Part shown: positions 32,993-44,769 of the stretch, piece by piece
How positions within the stretch are numbered: position 1 is the stretch's first letter
Layout: every line of letters begins with the position of its first letter
Source: Selaginella moellendorffii
Taxonomy: Eukaryota > Streptophyta > Lycopodiopsida > Selaginellales > Selaginellaceae
DNA: 64,000 nucleotides
Assembly: GCF_000143415.4 (NCBI RefSeq)
Contig: NW_003314309.1
Location: 158,022-222,021 of the forward strand
Reading direction: 5' to 3'
Notes under the pieces: generated by a model
What the model was told of the DNA's origin: nothing
What the model saw: only the letters and a program-made list of their open reading frames with translations
The model's database searches: none
Position numbers and translations under genes: made by a program

Positions 32993-34919
32993 TCACCATC
33001 GTGTGACCGCTTGATGAAGTGAACTCTTTTTATCCGCTTTCAAGGCCGCCTCCTGTATAGTCTTGAGCTTATCATGATCCTCCCACAGCCCCGCGCTCCG
33101 GTAGATGCTCGCCATCAGAACGTATGCAGCCGAGTCATTCTCGTCGATCTTCGTCAGTGCCTCGAACGCAATCCTCCCCACTTCCACTTACGGCAGGCCC
33201 CGAAGACGCTCCTCCAAACCACAGCATCCGCTCTCAAAGGCATGCTCTCGAGGACTTTCAAGGCCTCTTCCAGTCGGTTACGAGATCCACCAAGCTGCTG
33301 TAGTGATGAATCCCGCAAACAATGCCAGAGTCCGGGTCCATTGCCTGGAAAAACTCCCTGCCTCGTTCAACTATGCCGCCGTGGCTGCAAGCAGTGATGA
33401 CCGAGACAAATGTGATTGCGTTTGCTCGCACGCCATCTTCTCGCATCTCGCGAAAGGCTTCGAACACGCGCGACGTGTCACCCTGTTGGCCGAATCCCGT
33501 GACCAGTGCATTCCAGGCGACGATATCTCGGACTGCCAGAGATCCAAACAAGTGCTCGGCCGCACTCATAACTCCGCACTTCCTGTAGAAGTTTACTCCC
33601 CACAACTTGATCGTCTTCCAGCCCACGCCTGTAAAGCTCAGCCTGGATTCCTTCCAGCTAGGCCGTAAGTGCTACAAGAGTCCGAGAGTTTGGAGCACAG
33701 TCCACTCCAAGAGTTCCAGCCCGAGCTCACTCTCACCGTTGTCTATATATCCCTGTATCGAGCTCGTCCAAACGACAACGTCCCGGCTAGGCATGCGTTT
33801 GAAAACTGCTCGAGCTTTCACCATATCTCCACACTTGGCATACATGTCCACCAAGCTGCTCCCAGCGTCCAAACTTCGCGGCGAGAGAATGAATCTCCAT
33901 CCCCTTTTCTAGGCTCTGGATTCGCACTAGCTTTCCATCTTCTCGCGGAACAGGTGGCTCGGACGCTGAAAGGTGGACGCAGGCCATGAGCGCAGCAACA
34001 AACGTTCTCTGGTCCGGATCGTTCTCCCGAGCCATGCCGAAGAACAGCTCCAAGGCCAGCTTGCTGTCTCCACTTACATCGGCCAGCCATGCCATCGAAG
34101 ACCCTGCGAGCTTCCTCTAGCTTCTCACACTTCGCGTACATATCGATCAGAGTGTTCCCCACGAACACGTTCTCACAGTACCTGCTGTTTGAAGCTTCAC
34201 CGTGGATAGCCACCTCGGTTTCCAATCTCTTTCTCTTCACGAGTTTGCCGTCGACATCCACCGCTTCTTCTCGCATTGAGAGGAAAACGTCTTCGCTGCA
34301 AGACGGTCCCATCTGCTTGGCTTGAGAATGGATGCCTCTGCCGGTCTCGAGACTAGCCTCCTTGACGAGCTTCCCATCGACCAAAACAGCGTCTTCCTTC
34401 GCCGCGAGGCTGCTACAAGCCTTTGCCGCGTCCTGGAGTTTGGCTTGCATCCTCTCGAAGAGATCCAGAGCCACATCGCTCTCGCCATTGGAGACGTAGC
34501 CCAGCATCAAGGACATCACGTTTGGGTGAAGAATGCTGTCGAACACGCGGCGGGAATCCTCCATGCTGCCGCATTTCGCGTACATGTCTCCCCAGCTGCT
34601 TGTTCTCCGCCGCCTGGGCGTGGATCGCCCAGGCGTAAATTGCCCTAGCGCAAATCCCTTGTGACCTTCAACGCCGACACCTGCTGATCGGGCGCCCGCG
34701 GCGGCGCTGAATGCTGGTGCGGCGCATCGAATCGCTGCGTCGCCAAGTCTCATCCATCGCAAGAACCCTAAAAATTTGCTAGCAACATGGAAATCCAACC
34801 AAGGCCGTCGATTCAAGAATATCTGACGGTTGGAAATGAATCGGGGACCATTAGCCTGGAAAAACCTACAATGTGCCTCAGCGCGCTCGCAATCCCAGGC
34901 TTGTAAGCCGGTGTCCATC
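32993..34919 (-). pseudogene. PPR protein, copy C
   Basis: Same PPR protein as copy B. A 542-bp deletion (matching 20015-20556 of copy B) joins EDVFLS to MREEAVDVDG and by chance gives a long open frame up to 34954. That frame opens with GTG; the first ATG in it is at about 34919 (MDTGLQAWDC). Later frameshifts separate the E-type end (AYVLMASIYRSAGLWEDH). A 20-bp deletion is shared with copy A. Non-functional as it stands. Confidence 0.8.
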
Positions 34920-35007
34920 TCCGGTCGCCCTCGAGTTAAGTCGATCGGAAACACCGCTGAAAACAGGAACTATGGCGATCAAGCGTAATCGCTCTTAAGA
35001 CTCTTAC

Positions 35008-35266
35008 CTGTTGAGGCAGCGATTCCTGCTACTCCACCGGAGATCAAGCTCGTCACCATCCTACTCGGGCCTGAAAGTAACCATGCAATGCCAGGAGGCC
35101 TAAGCATGTCAAAACTGTGTTTACCAATGCGATGGTGCTCTGTCTTTTCCAAAAATTTCTCAGGGAAACTAAAAAGAAATCCAACTTTTAGCATTCCAGT
35201 AGTTGTAGAGAGTGTCATACAAGCAGAAGTTTATCGCAATCATTGGGCCTATGGCAGGAGTCAAGT
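35008..35266 (-). pseudogene. mitochondrial carrier (SLC25) gene fragment, unit C
   Basis: Keeps LISGGVAGIAAST with its GTAAGAG donor and the YDTLYNYWN segment, with small deletions between them. Further decayed than in units A and B. Confidence 0.6.
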
Positions 35267-35289
35267 CTGTTGCATTTGGCAGTGAGGAA

Positions 35290-36190
35290 AACAATACCAA
35301 AAGCGTCGGTCAGAGTTCCTTATAAAAGCTAAGAAAGCTCTCCTGTTGATGGATTGTTTTCCTCACTCCTTATAAAAGCTAAGAAAGCGTGTGATAGATG
35401 CGGACGCATGGCAACATCTACACGCAAAAGCACAAAAGTTGTCAAGGGAACAACCAACAACAAAGATCACAAAGCTCAAGGTGAGGAAATTTAGGAGAAG
35501 ACTCAGGAACAAGATCCTGAACATGTAACCACCTTGAGGTTCCAAACTTACAGTCGTCAAACCGAAGTGTAATGTGAACATGATCCAGTAGGAGCAGTCT
35601 CTAGCATCTCCACCGCACACAGCAACACTAACACAACCAGCTCTCAACGCTGACACCGACAACATGCTGCATCACCGCAAACACCACAGTTGAGAGCATC
35701 CCGAGCAGGAGTGATGCTGCAAGCCTGAGCTTACACCAGATCTTAAGCTTGACATTTCTCCAGTTTGTGGACAAAATGCACTGTTTCCAGCCAATGCTAC
35801 AGATGTTGATACCAGCAGATTTTCCAAGGCTTTTCCACGACAAGCAGATGAACATTTTCATGTGAGACAGAGTCCAATCAACACCTTTGTCTACCAGCCC
35901 CTAGATGCAAAGCTCTCAAACATCCAAAACCATATTCTCCAGCACAAGAGGAGCATTCGAGGTACAGCTTTCTAGGGATCTGTATGCGCAAAGACTTAGC
36001 ACATGAACGAGGAACTCCCCAAGGAGAATACAGAACTTTGCAATGAAATCCAGCTGTAGAGATAGGGTGCACTACAATAGAAGAACAAGTTCAAGAATGA
36101 GCTCTTTGGAATCATAGCAGTAACAAAACAGCCTAATGCCATGGAGAAGTGAGAGCTTCAAGATGAAACTCAACTCAATCGTGGAAGAAA
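35290..36190 (+). other. unrecognised block, unit C copy
   Basis: Counterpart of 7365-8240. A 35-bp stretch (CTTATAAAAGCTAAGAAAGC) is duplicated at 35318 and 35369. No conserved frame. Confidence 0.4.
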
Positions 36191-36615
36191 AGTGGACCAT
36201 AGAAAATCAACTTTATATTTAAAAACATCATCCTAAGTCTTGAGATTCAAACTTTGAGACTCAAGAATAGGAATGAGTGGCAGTTGCCCTATGTAAAACT
36301 AATTAAAGGGGTGAGTTAACACAAACTCTATCCCTTTCTTTTGTACTTTAGCCTTCTATTATTAATGCATATCCATATGCTCAAAATCTAGAGTACTCAA
36401 GTGATACTAACTTTATTTGCTCATAACTTCAACAAAAGCCTTCTTAGAGATTGAAGGACTTAAGTCATTCCTTTTTTACTTTTTATGTGTTTATTTGTGT
36501 CTAGAGCAAAATGCAAAATCAAGTCAAACAAGTGTAGTAGCAAACATCCATTTTACTCTTACCTTTTTTTCTCTTTCACTCTTATTTTCTTTTCCTCTTT
36601 CTTTCTTTTCTAGTA
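36191..36615. other. AT-rich spacer, nothing recognised
   Basis: Counterpart of 8241-8644. No gene seen. Confidence 0.5.
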
Positions 36616-37372
36616 CAAACTTTTAGCACACAGACTTTTACCCAAATTTCTAGGAATGGCTTATTCTGACCTTTAAAGTGATGATTGCAAAATATATGAA
36701 CTTTCAACATTTAAATTGAGCGGAATATTTGGTATCTCTTTGATATATATATATATATAAAATTCCATTGGTGCTTCACCATATTAACTCTTATATGGTT
36801 ATTATTTGATACTGCCAACAAAGTTAAGTTTACCTTTGTGATTGTTATAAACTACTGATGCTAGGTTTTGGGATCAATATTTGTTGAGCATTCTTCCATT
36901 TATTTGAGTGGAGTTTATTGAGCATTTAGGCTATATATAAGTGGGATAATAACAACACAACAACTTCCATCATTATCCATCAGTGAAATACAAAGTGGAT
37001 GACTTGGTAATAACTCATTTTCCTTATGTTACAATATATGGTTTGTCTAAGGGGCTCCTTATTCAGTGGAACAAACCATATTAAATATTGTGGTAAGTTA
37101 AACTACACATTTATAAGGTTTGGTAAAATATTCAACAAACCAATCCTTTAGAAATTATATATATGCAATAACTTAAACGCTTTGTATAAAGGGATCAGGC
37201 ACCATCTACAGATCCACCAATGCCTCCTCTTGATGTTCCTCTAAATCCTAGCCTGTCAACCTGAAAACCTTAACTACCTTTCATCCTTCTAAAAACATAA
37301 TGTGAGGTCTAAGTGTATAATTATGATGTTGTATATAAATATTAGTATAGTGGTATTTTGATAGTCATAAGA
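36616..37372 (+). mobile_element. Ty3/gypsy integrase and LTR relic, unit C
   Basis: Integrase end as in unit A (YKVDDL, KGLL.QWN), then about 37302-37372 matches the first part of the LTR of the full element (GTGAGG-TCTAAGTGTAT, ATATTAGT). So unit relics once ended in an LTR. Opposite orientation to the complete element inserted 150 bp further on. Confidence 0.7.
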
Positions 37373-37523
37373 TTGACTACAGATTTTTGATAATTCATAC
37401 AAAGCTAAACCTTAATTAAATTGTATAAAAAACTTCACATTGATGTTAATCATATTAGTCAAACAACAGTACTTAAGTAATCTAATTTAACAAAATTTAA
37501 TTAATTTATACACTATCATTAGT

Positions 37524-37699
37524 TGTGAGTGCTTGGAATATGGAAAGGGAATACAGAAAATGTGCATCTCAATTAGCCCAAATACCCTAGCTTATATACA
37601 AGAGCGAGTGGTCCAGATTGAAACCAATCCGACGGCTACTAAAATTCTACTACGCTAATATTAGTATACAGCATCGTAGCCATACACTTGGCCCTCACA
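37524..37699 (-). repeat. 3' LTR of the gypsy element
   Basis: 176 bp, starting TGTGAGTGCTTGGAATATGG and ending GGCCCTCACA on +. It contains about 20 bp (TTATATACAAGAGCGAGTGG) that the other LTR lacks. Confidence 0.92.
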
Positions 37700-38802
37700 T
37701 CATCCCCTCCTCTCGGAATAATGGAAGACCATCAGGGTTCTCTTGTAGACGGGCCGGGATTGGGAGGAACGTTAGAAGGAGGCATACTTGCCGCAACACT
37801 CGATATAGTCCTTTCCACTGCGCAAGGAGCCCCTTAGATAAACCACATACCGTAAGATGGGGAAAACAGACTAACACCAAATCATCCACTTTGTACTCTG
37901 CAAGTGGACGATGATGGGAGTTATAGTGCCATTGTTGTCCCATTTGTACGTGGCCTAAGTGTGTGGCAAATTTAGCTCGGACAAGTGGAAGAATGCTCGT
38001 TAAATATTGATCCCACGACCAAGCATCGGCAGCTCATGGCAAGGTAAACCCAACTCCATTGGTAATATTGGATCATAACCATATAAAAGTTTATATGGTG
38101 AAGCACCAATAGAACTCTGCACCCCCGTGACATATGCATACCGAAGAGACGGCAAATAACTATCCCAATCCGAATGCTGAAAGTTCATATACTTCGTAAT
38201 CATCCTTTTGAATGTCTGAATGAGCCGTTCCACCAGACTGTCTAATTGTGGATGATAAGCACTTGTGAAAGTGTGGCGTATCCCCAACCGAGACGTCAAA
38301 ACATGAAATGCCTTAGCCACAAATGCGGGACCATTATCCGAAAGAATTTGCTTTGGACAAGAATGCTGGAACACCACTCGATTGAGGAGGAAGTATCCAA
38401 CAGTAGTTGCAAAGGTGCTAGCAAGAGCACCAACTTCCACCCAACGAGTCAAGTAGTCAGAAACAATAATAACATACTCATTGCTAACAATCGATTGTGG
38501 AAAGGTCTTATAAGATCAAATGCTACTAACTCAAATGGACGGGAAATTACAATTGACTCCAACCGTCCTTTGGCAACACGAGGAGGAGTATTACGAGCTT
38601 GGCACCAAATGCAACTATGCACATATCGAATAATATCATGTCGCATCTCCGGCCAATAGAAAGACCTGTGCAGCTTCTTGGTTACACGACGATGTCCCAT
38701 ATGCCCACCTAGAATAGGAGAATCATGGTAGGCATGGAAAAACTGCGAAATAAAGACAGAAGACACCACCAGCCATAAATGATTATCAAGATCCGTCCCC
38801 AC
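37695..38802 (-). pseudogene. integrase of the gypsy element
   Basis: The zinc-binding HHCC domain is seen at 38449-38802 (HD..GGHMG, then CIWCQARN), followed by the core: first Asp in VAFDLIRPF, second in LSDNGPAF, Glu in VERLIQTFK (38000-38452). The C-terminal part is 37695-37943 with YKVDDLVLV. Frames break between these pieces. Confidence 0.9.
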
Positions 38803-40289
38803 AAAATAAAGAAGGCCGTCTCTTCAAGGCAATATTGAGAATGTAAATGCCAAAAAGGCAAATCATTAGCAAGTGATGCAGGATTCTCAAACCCATCTCG
38901 AATCTTTCGAATCCATGGCTCAATCTTTTGAGCATTGCAAACCTCATCAAGAGAAAGTAAATTTTGCTTTGCACCTTGTAGACATTGAACGTCAAGTATA
39001 ACAACTGCCGATGGCAATGAATCCTCGTCTAAAAAATCCACAGATGTAGGAACAACAGGTTCGTCAAAAATATGAGAAGAGAGTGGAAAAGGAAGAGGAG
39101 TTCGAGAAAGGATATCAGCATTAGCCATAGAACTCCCTGGGTGATGAATAACATCAAAATCAGTTATTTGAAGCTTCAAAGCCCATCGAGCAATACGACC
39201 AACCAGGTTCTTCCACTTCAATAATGAAGTAATAGCAGCATGGTCACCTTCAAGTAACGTCCGAGAACTATGTAGATATGCATGAAGTTTCTTGAAACCC
39301 CAGACTATTGCTAAATACTCCTTCTTTGTTGTGGAGTAGTTTATCTCCGCTGGTTGTAATGTACGGCTTATATATGCAATGGGATGGTGCTGACTAGGCA
39401 CATTCGAGCTCTCTTGCATCAATACACCTCCAAGACCAATGTCAAAAGCATCCACACGCAAAATAAAAGGTTGAGTGTAGTCAGGATATGCCAAAATCGG
39501 AAGAGTTGTTAATAGCTCTTTGAGATCCACGAACACCCACTCACAATTCGGAGACCAGATGAAAGATGACGCTGATGACTTCAGCAACACTCGCAACAGT
39601 GCAATACAATCAGAAAGATGATCCACAAAACAACCAAGATACTGCACCTTGCCCAAGAAGCACTGCACATCATTCATACACTTCGGAGTAAGGAACTTTA
39701 GAATAGCCACAAGTTTGTCAGGATCAACTTGCAAACCCTTACGAAAAACACGGTACCCAAGATAAATTGTGTTTTTGGACCCAAACACGCACTTCGACCG
39801 CTTCAGCTTTAAACCAACATCGCGTAGCCGATCCAACACTTTACAAACATCATGAATGTGCTCCTCCCACGTCCCCTCCAAATGGATCAAGACATCATCA
39901 ATGAAGTCAGTAGTCACCTCTGGCATATCGCAAAGAACCTTGTCCGTTATCCGCTGAAAAGTTACTGAAGCATTGTTCAAACCAAATAGCATCACTAAGA
40001 ACTTGTACAAACCAAATAGTATACAAAAAGTAGTCTTAGGAATATCTTCTTCGGCCATCGGTACTTGCCAGTACCCAGAAGTAAGATCTAGCTTGTTGAA
40101 TCAACGACTTTGCCCCAAGCAATCCAAGAGATCAGTAGTGTGATGAAGAGGGTACACATCTAGGATCATCACTTTGTTTAACAAACGATACTCGATGTAG
40201 AAACGAATACTCCCATCAGACTTCGTCACAAAATGAGGTTCATATGCCCAAGGACTCCACGACTTCCGAATAACACCCTTTTCCAACAT
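38803..40289 (-). pseudogene. reverse transcriptase and RNase H of the gypsy element
   Basis: The N-terminal part (40101-40289) has EKGVIRKSWSPWA and VTKSDGSIRFYIEYRLLNK (family: VRKKDGS.R.C.DYR.LN). The longer frame (38709-40058) holds the catalytic FIDDVL at about 39890-39907 (family: Y(L/I)DD(I/V)L), GYRV and thumb motifs, then RNase H with RVDAFDIGLGGVLMQ, KKEYLAIVWGFKK, GDHAAI and VIHHPGSSMANADILSR. A stop or frameshift separates the two frames around 40060-40100. Confidence 0.92.
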
Positions 40290-40355
40290 CTTTTTGACGT
40301 TTGCACGTAAAATCTTGATCTCCTTGGGTGACTGACAACAAACAAAAACCTTGAT

Positions 40356-41444
40356 TCAATGAGCATCCTCGGTTGGAATCGAATGACATGTGGCAATCTT
40401 AGCCTTAGATGATAGGTCAAATTCAAAGAGATCAGAATACTCCTTTATGAGCTGGTCAACTGCTGCAACACAAAGATTGTTGAAGGGATTGGAAAAGGGA
40501 AGAGCAGAATAAGACAGAAACATAAGAGGAAATAGTGGGGGAACAAAAGTAATGGAAGTAGAGGTAAAAGTAGAGAGACAAAGAAGTATGGAAGTGAGAG
40601 GAATGGATGAAACATAAAGAAGTATGAGACAAGGGGGAGAAGCTTCAAAGTCACACTTAGCATGATTGCGCTGTAACCAATCCATACTAAGAATGAGGTC
40701 AAAAGCTTGACTTGGCACCACCCGCAATGACTGCAACTCAAGCTCAAGATCGCCCACATACACAACCAGGTCTGCCTCATCCCGTGCACATACATATGTA
40801 CGACTGTTGCCATAAAGAATGAAAACTGGTTCCACCGCACGATGCAAGTGTAGATGGCAACGTGTGGCAACAGGTCGAACAATAGAAGATAAACTTGAAC
40901 CTGTATCAACCAACACAGAGAGAATAATAGGAGACCTCTTGTTATAAAAATGAGCTTGGAAAGCAAACACTGGATGAACCGATACCAAGTGAACCCCTTG
41001 ATGATACTCTCGAAAGAAAGATGGAGGGGTCAATAACTTATTTGTGCAAGGTCCTCTATTACTTGTGCGACTCCTCATTTCCCAAATGCATCTTGGTGTC
41101 CAAACCTTCCACTGTAGTAGCACCAACGGGATGTTGCTGACGCCAAAGTCTCCACCTAGGAAATGGAGGTCGCTAATCCGGAAAATGCTGACAACGCCGA
41201 TAAGTATGACCAACTTCATCACACGCCCAGCAGCGAACATCACGGCCACAACTACGTCCTCGCCCTTGTCCTTGGACTCGAGTAGCAGTAGCATCAACCT
41301 CCATTGGAATATAACCATCACCCATAGGAAGTGGAGCTGAAGGATGTGTAACGAGAAGTGGAAGAGGCGACATCTCATAACATTGTGCCAAGTGGAGAGC
41401 ATCATCAAGGGTGGCAGGAGCAAGTGCATGCACAATTCTGACAA
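40356..41444 (-). pseudogene. protease and zinc knuckle region of the gypsy element
   Basis: The aspartic protease active site DTGSS lies at about 40890-40910 in VLVDTGSSLSSIV, and a downstream LILSMDWLQRNHAKCDF matches the family's (I/L)LGMDWL..H.A.(I/C)D. The zinc knuckle CWACDEVGHTYRRC (CX2CX4HX4C) is in another frame at about 41176-41235. Confidence 0.88.
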
Positions 41445-41448
41445 GATC

Positions 41449-41991
41449 TTAACGAAGTGCTGGCCATAACATTCCTAGTTTGATCCGCTCCGACATATTT
41501 GGCTCCACACGAAGCAAAAGACTTCGGAAATGAATGCCAAATTGCATCACTGACTCAGATGGCCTTTGGCGAAGATGATGCAATTGTTGGAAGGCATCAT
41601 CACAATCGTCGGCATGTCCAAAGGCGCATTTGAAGATGTCAAGGAGAACACTCCAATCCCCACAAGTGGCTTTGCTCAAACCATTGTACCACTATAATGC
41701 TATCCCTTGAAAACACATGGGAAACTCACGCAAATGTTGAGCATCATCCCAAGAATGATATGTGGCAATCACCGTGAAGTGATTGAACCAAAGGTACATA
41801 TCATCCCCAGGATTTCTGTGAAAGAACTCCGGCCGAACGTGAGGATTGGCACCAAGAGCAGGAGGAGTTGTACCATGTGTTGTGAACGCCACCATCAACT
41901 GAGTTTCGTTGTTTAATTGCAAATGCATAGCATCAAGCAATTGTACCAACTGCTGCTCCAGAGTCAAAAGAGGAGATTGTTGATTTGCCAT
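41449..41991 (-). pseudogene. gag of the gypsy element
   Basis: Starts at ATG 41991 (MANQQSPLLTLEQQLVQLLD). It continues through YLWFNHFTVIATYHSWDDAQ and, after a break at about 41685, through WSVLLDIFKCAFG, HHLRQRPSESVMQFGIHFRS and LLRVEP, matching the retrotransposon gag domain (W..L...F...F....L..LRQ..SV..Y...F..L). The order relative to the PBS agrees with a gag start. Confidence 0.85.
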
Positions 41992-42212
41992 GAAGATGAA
42001 CGAAAAAGAAATAGCAAAAGAAGAGAAATGATAAAAAGCTAGAATGAAATGGTAGATCTAGACAATGCAAAAAGCTAAATCTAAACTAAAATCATGAAAG
42101 GAAAGAATAAAAGAAAGGAAATGGAAAAAGCTAGATCTAGACGATGCAAAAGCTAAATCTAAACCAAAATCCTAAATCCAAACACTTCTTAGGGACAATC
42201 AAAGTTGCCCCT

Positions 42213-42223
42213 CATCTCCACCA
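42213..42223 (-). other. primer binding site, probably tRNA-Ala
   Basis: On the minus strand TGGTGGAGATG begins one base after the 5' LTR. Its complement CATCTCCACCA equals, from memory, the 3' end of plant tRNA-Ala (with U70 of the G3-U70 pair, A73 and CCA). Most gypsy elements use tRNA-iMet, Lys or Asp-type primers. Confidence 0.6.
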
Positions 42224-42224
42224 A

Positions 42225-42379
42225 TGTGAGTGCTTGGAATATGAAAAGGGAATACAAAAATTGTGCATATCAATTAGCCTAAAAACCATGGTTCGGATTG
42301 AAACCAATCCAATGGTTACCAAAATCCCATTACACTAATATTAGTATATGGCATCATAGCCATACACTTGGCCCTCACA
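42225..42379 (-). repeat. 5' LTR of the gypsy element
   Basis: 155 bp, same ends as 37524-37699. Contains GCACAATTTTTGTATTCCC-type sequence on the minus strand also seen in the relic LTR at 63798-63935. Confidence 0.92.
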
Positions 42380-42383
42380 TAGT

Positions 42384-42774
42384 GTAACTAAAAGAACAAA
42401 CACAAAGAATACTTGTCTAAAAAAAAAACCTATTCTTTACTTTTGTCTTTAAGTAATAGCTTCTAAAGTGAAACTTTGAGGAGTAGTGACTATGATGTTG
42501 TATAGCCTCCTAGATATCAAGAACATTTAAGATCCTATACTATTTTATTGCAGGTGCCATAGCGTAAGAAAGAATAGGGGGTGAGAGAGCACAAGATAAG
42601 GACATGAATCTGTAGAAAGATGCTTGTTGAGAGCTCTCACCACCTTTCTGAATTATTAAAAATAGCAGATTAAGATTCTTCTACCTAATCAGACATCCAT
42701 TACAAACCATGGTCAGCACTCAGACTCAGAGTGTATGGAGTGAATATACTTGATGGGCCGCCCTAATCACGTGA
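42384..42774. other. spacer, nothing recognised
   Basis: AT-rich with an oligo-A run at 42421-42430. No motif seen; it could hold promoter DNA of the acetate kinase fragment. Confidence 0.4.
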
Positions 42775-43745
42775 ATGGCAAGGTCCATGCTTGTGATCAA
42801 CTCTAGCAGCTCATCGATCAAGTGAGTAAAGATTTTTGTGAAGAAAGAGTTCCTCTAGAGGGTCAATGTATTGTAGGTATGCCCTGTATCATCTGGGAAG
42901 AGTGGCTTCTTGCATTTTCCAGGGCAGTGTGGAAGGCATTGGAACTTCCAAGAGCTCCATCTCCCACAAGAGCATCTCCACTGCCCAAGATCTAAAAATC
43001 ATGGTATTTATGTTCTAGCAATCTTAAAGCCTTTGTACATGGATAGCTGGGTTGCTAATAGTTTTTGGTTTTCTTCCAGGGAAAATGTATTAGAGACCAC
43101 GAAGCTGGTCTCAAGAAAGTGATGGATTTGCTCCAGCAGCCACAAAATGTTTGCACTGTTGGGCACCAAGTCGTTCACGGCAATGAGAAATTTAGCAAAC
43201 CAACGCATATAACTCAAGAGGTGAAGAAAGCAATTGAGAGGGCTATTCCTCTAGCTCCACTTCACAATCCAGCAAACTTGGAGGTAACAGATCTTTACTT
43301 TCTTTTTCCAAAAAGAAAAATCCATTTATTTGTCCCGTTTTTTCTCCAACCTTTCTCTTAAAATGATCACAAAAACTTTCTAGGGAATTCAAATTGCTGA
43401 GGAGCTCTTCCACTGCCCCCACATAGCCGTCTTTGACACAGCCTTCCACTCCACCATCCCCCAGCTATCATACATGTACAGAATCCCCTAGAAGCTGTAC
43501 AAAGAGCTGGGTGTACGGTGCTATGGCTTCCACGGGATGAGCTACCAGTTTCTTCTTGGCGAGGCCTCCTGCGCTCTTGGAAGGCTAGCGCTGGAACTTA
43601 ATCTCATTGCCTTCCATCTCGGCACTGGAGCAAGAGTGTGTGTGATCAAATATGTGGAATTGATCGATACAAGCATGGGAATGACTCCACTCGAAGGTTT
43701 AGTGATGGCTACTCGGAGTGGTGGTGTTGATCTTTTAGAGACTTA
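42775..43745 (+). pseudogene. ACK: acetate kinase gene fragment with introns
   Basis: Exons can be read as 42775-42821 (MARSMLVINSSSSSIK, family: VLVINaGSSSLK), 42923-43003 (GSVEGIGTSKSSISHK, family: LVERIG...ITHK), 43080-43283 (VGHQVVHGNEKF and IPLAPLHNPANLE) and 43384-43745 (GIQIAEELF, AVFDTAFH, YGFHGMS, FHLGTGARV, DTSMGMTPLEGLVMATRSG). All junctions have GT/AG; introns are 76-101 bp. The enzyme makes acetyl phosphate from acetate and ATP. Lesions: TAG at 43489-43491, phase mismatch between the first two exons, HLGNG changed to HLGTG, and loss of the last third after about 43733. Intron content shows it is a DNA-level copy, not a processed one. Confidence 0.88.
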
Positions 43746-44282
43746 ATTATTAGTGAATAAAGCTTATATTAAAACACAAAAGTATTCCAAATAAGTTATC
43801 ATCCAATCAATCAATAGTAGAGTACATGAACCACTAAGATCAGCATATTTGGAAAACATAGGATTCACCATCCAACAAAATTCAATAGCCAGTGTATCAT
43901 CAAGGAAACTTACTGATAAAACTTAACTACTAAAGATTGTAAATAGCATGTCAAACAACTTACAAAAGATAACTTAAAGAACACAAAGCATCATTAACTA
44001 GCAAGTAAGATGCTCGTGAATGTACCACTTAAAGGAAATAACATCCAATCTATTGAATGTATTACCTAATGCCAATCATTGCACTAGCTATTCTGAATAA
44101 ATCCCAATCAATAATATGAAGGAACTCAAGTTGCTTAAACAAGTGTTAGCAACATCCTATCAATGTCTCAAACCCGAAAGACCAATCCAAAGCAAACCAC
44201 AAAAACATGTGGTATTGTGAAAAGCCATAAGCCATTAAAGCAAATAACTAACTATCACAAAAGATCATTAATCATCCTATGC
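43746..44282. other. A/C-rich spacer, nothing recognised
   Basis: Low-G plus strand, like 47720-50806. No open frame of note. It may be internal DNA of the same non-coding retroelement family. Confidence 0.4.
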
Positions 44283-44333
44283 CATCCGCTTCTATCCTTC
44301 ACTAGAGCTAAGAAAAAGGCTCTGATACTAAAT

Positions 44334-44769
44334 TGTAAGCCATAAATTTTTCCTTTCCAATTTGCCAGCTTACCTTGTCTATCCAACCAACACTGCCTTG
44401 GCTTTTGCCAAATTCCCTCACCAAGGTTCCTGCCTATGGTACCAACTCCTACTTGGTCCTACTTGGTTTCAGTTACTCACTACATGAGTAATAGAGCGTT
44501 AACCATCAATTCATGGATTCCCAAATCTCTCCCACTCCCCCTCCCCGGGTTAGACTGGACTTAAGGTTCGACTACACTCCCCGTAGGCACAAGTAGCCAA
44601 GCACACCAAGCCTCCAAGTTCCTAACATCCCTTGGTACCACAATACTTGATCATGGGACCCTCTAAATCCCAAGTCTTGAGTGCAACACATGCTTCAAGA
44701 CGCCGGGGCGAAACACAATGGCCTAACGGCCTAGTATGGGTACCTCTACCCCCCCCCACTTCCATCCCA
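44334..44769 (-). repeat. LTR of the second gypsy element (left)
   Basis: 436 bp, starts TGTAAGCC and ends CTTCCATCCCA on +. Alignable over its full length with 46589-47033, with many substitutions. Directly left of it, 44318-44330 (GGCTCTGATACTA) matches the tRNA-iMet primer site with one mismatch. Confidence 0.85.

Larger units (their letters stand above)
37524..42379 (-). mobile_element. complete Ty3/gypsy LTR retrotransposon, decayed
   Basis: A 4856-bp element with LTRs at both ends (37524-37699, 42225-42379), each TGTGAG...CTCACA, flanked by a perfect TAGT duplication (37520-37523 and 42380-42383). Read on the minus strand it has a primer site at 42213-42223, gag, zinc knuckle, protease, reverse transcriptase, RNase H, integrase, and a purine tract (GAGAGGAGGGGATGA) beside the 3' LTR. 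Integrase after RNase H places it in Ty3/gypsy. Frameshifts and stops in gag and pol, and LTRs that differ by indels (176 against 155 bp), show it is old and inactive. Confidence 0.93.
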
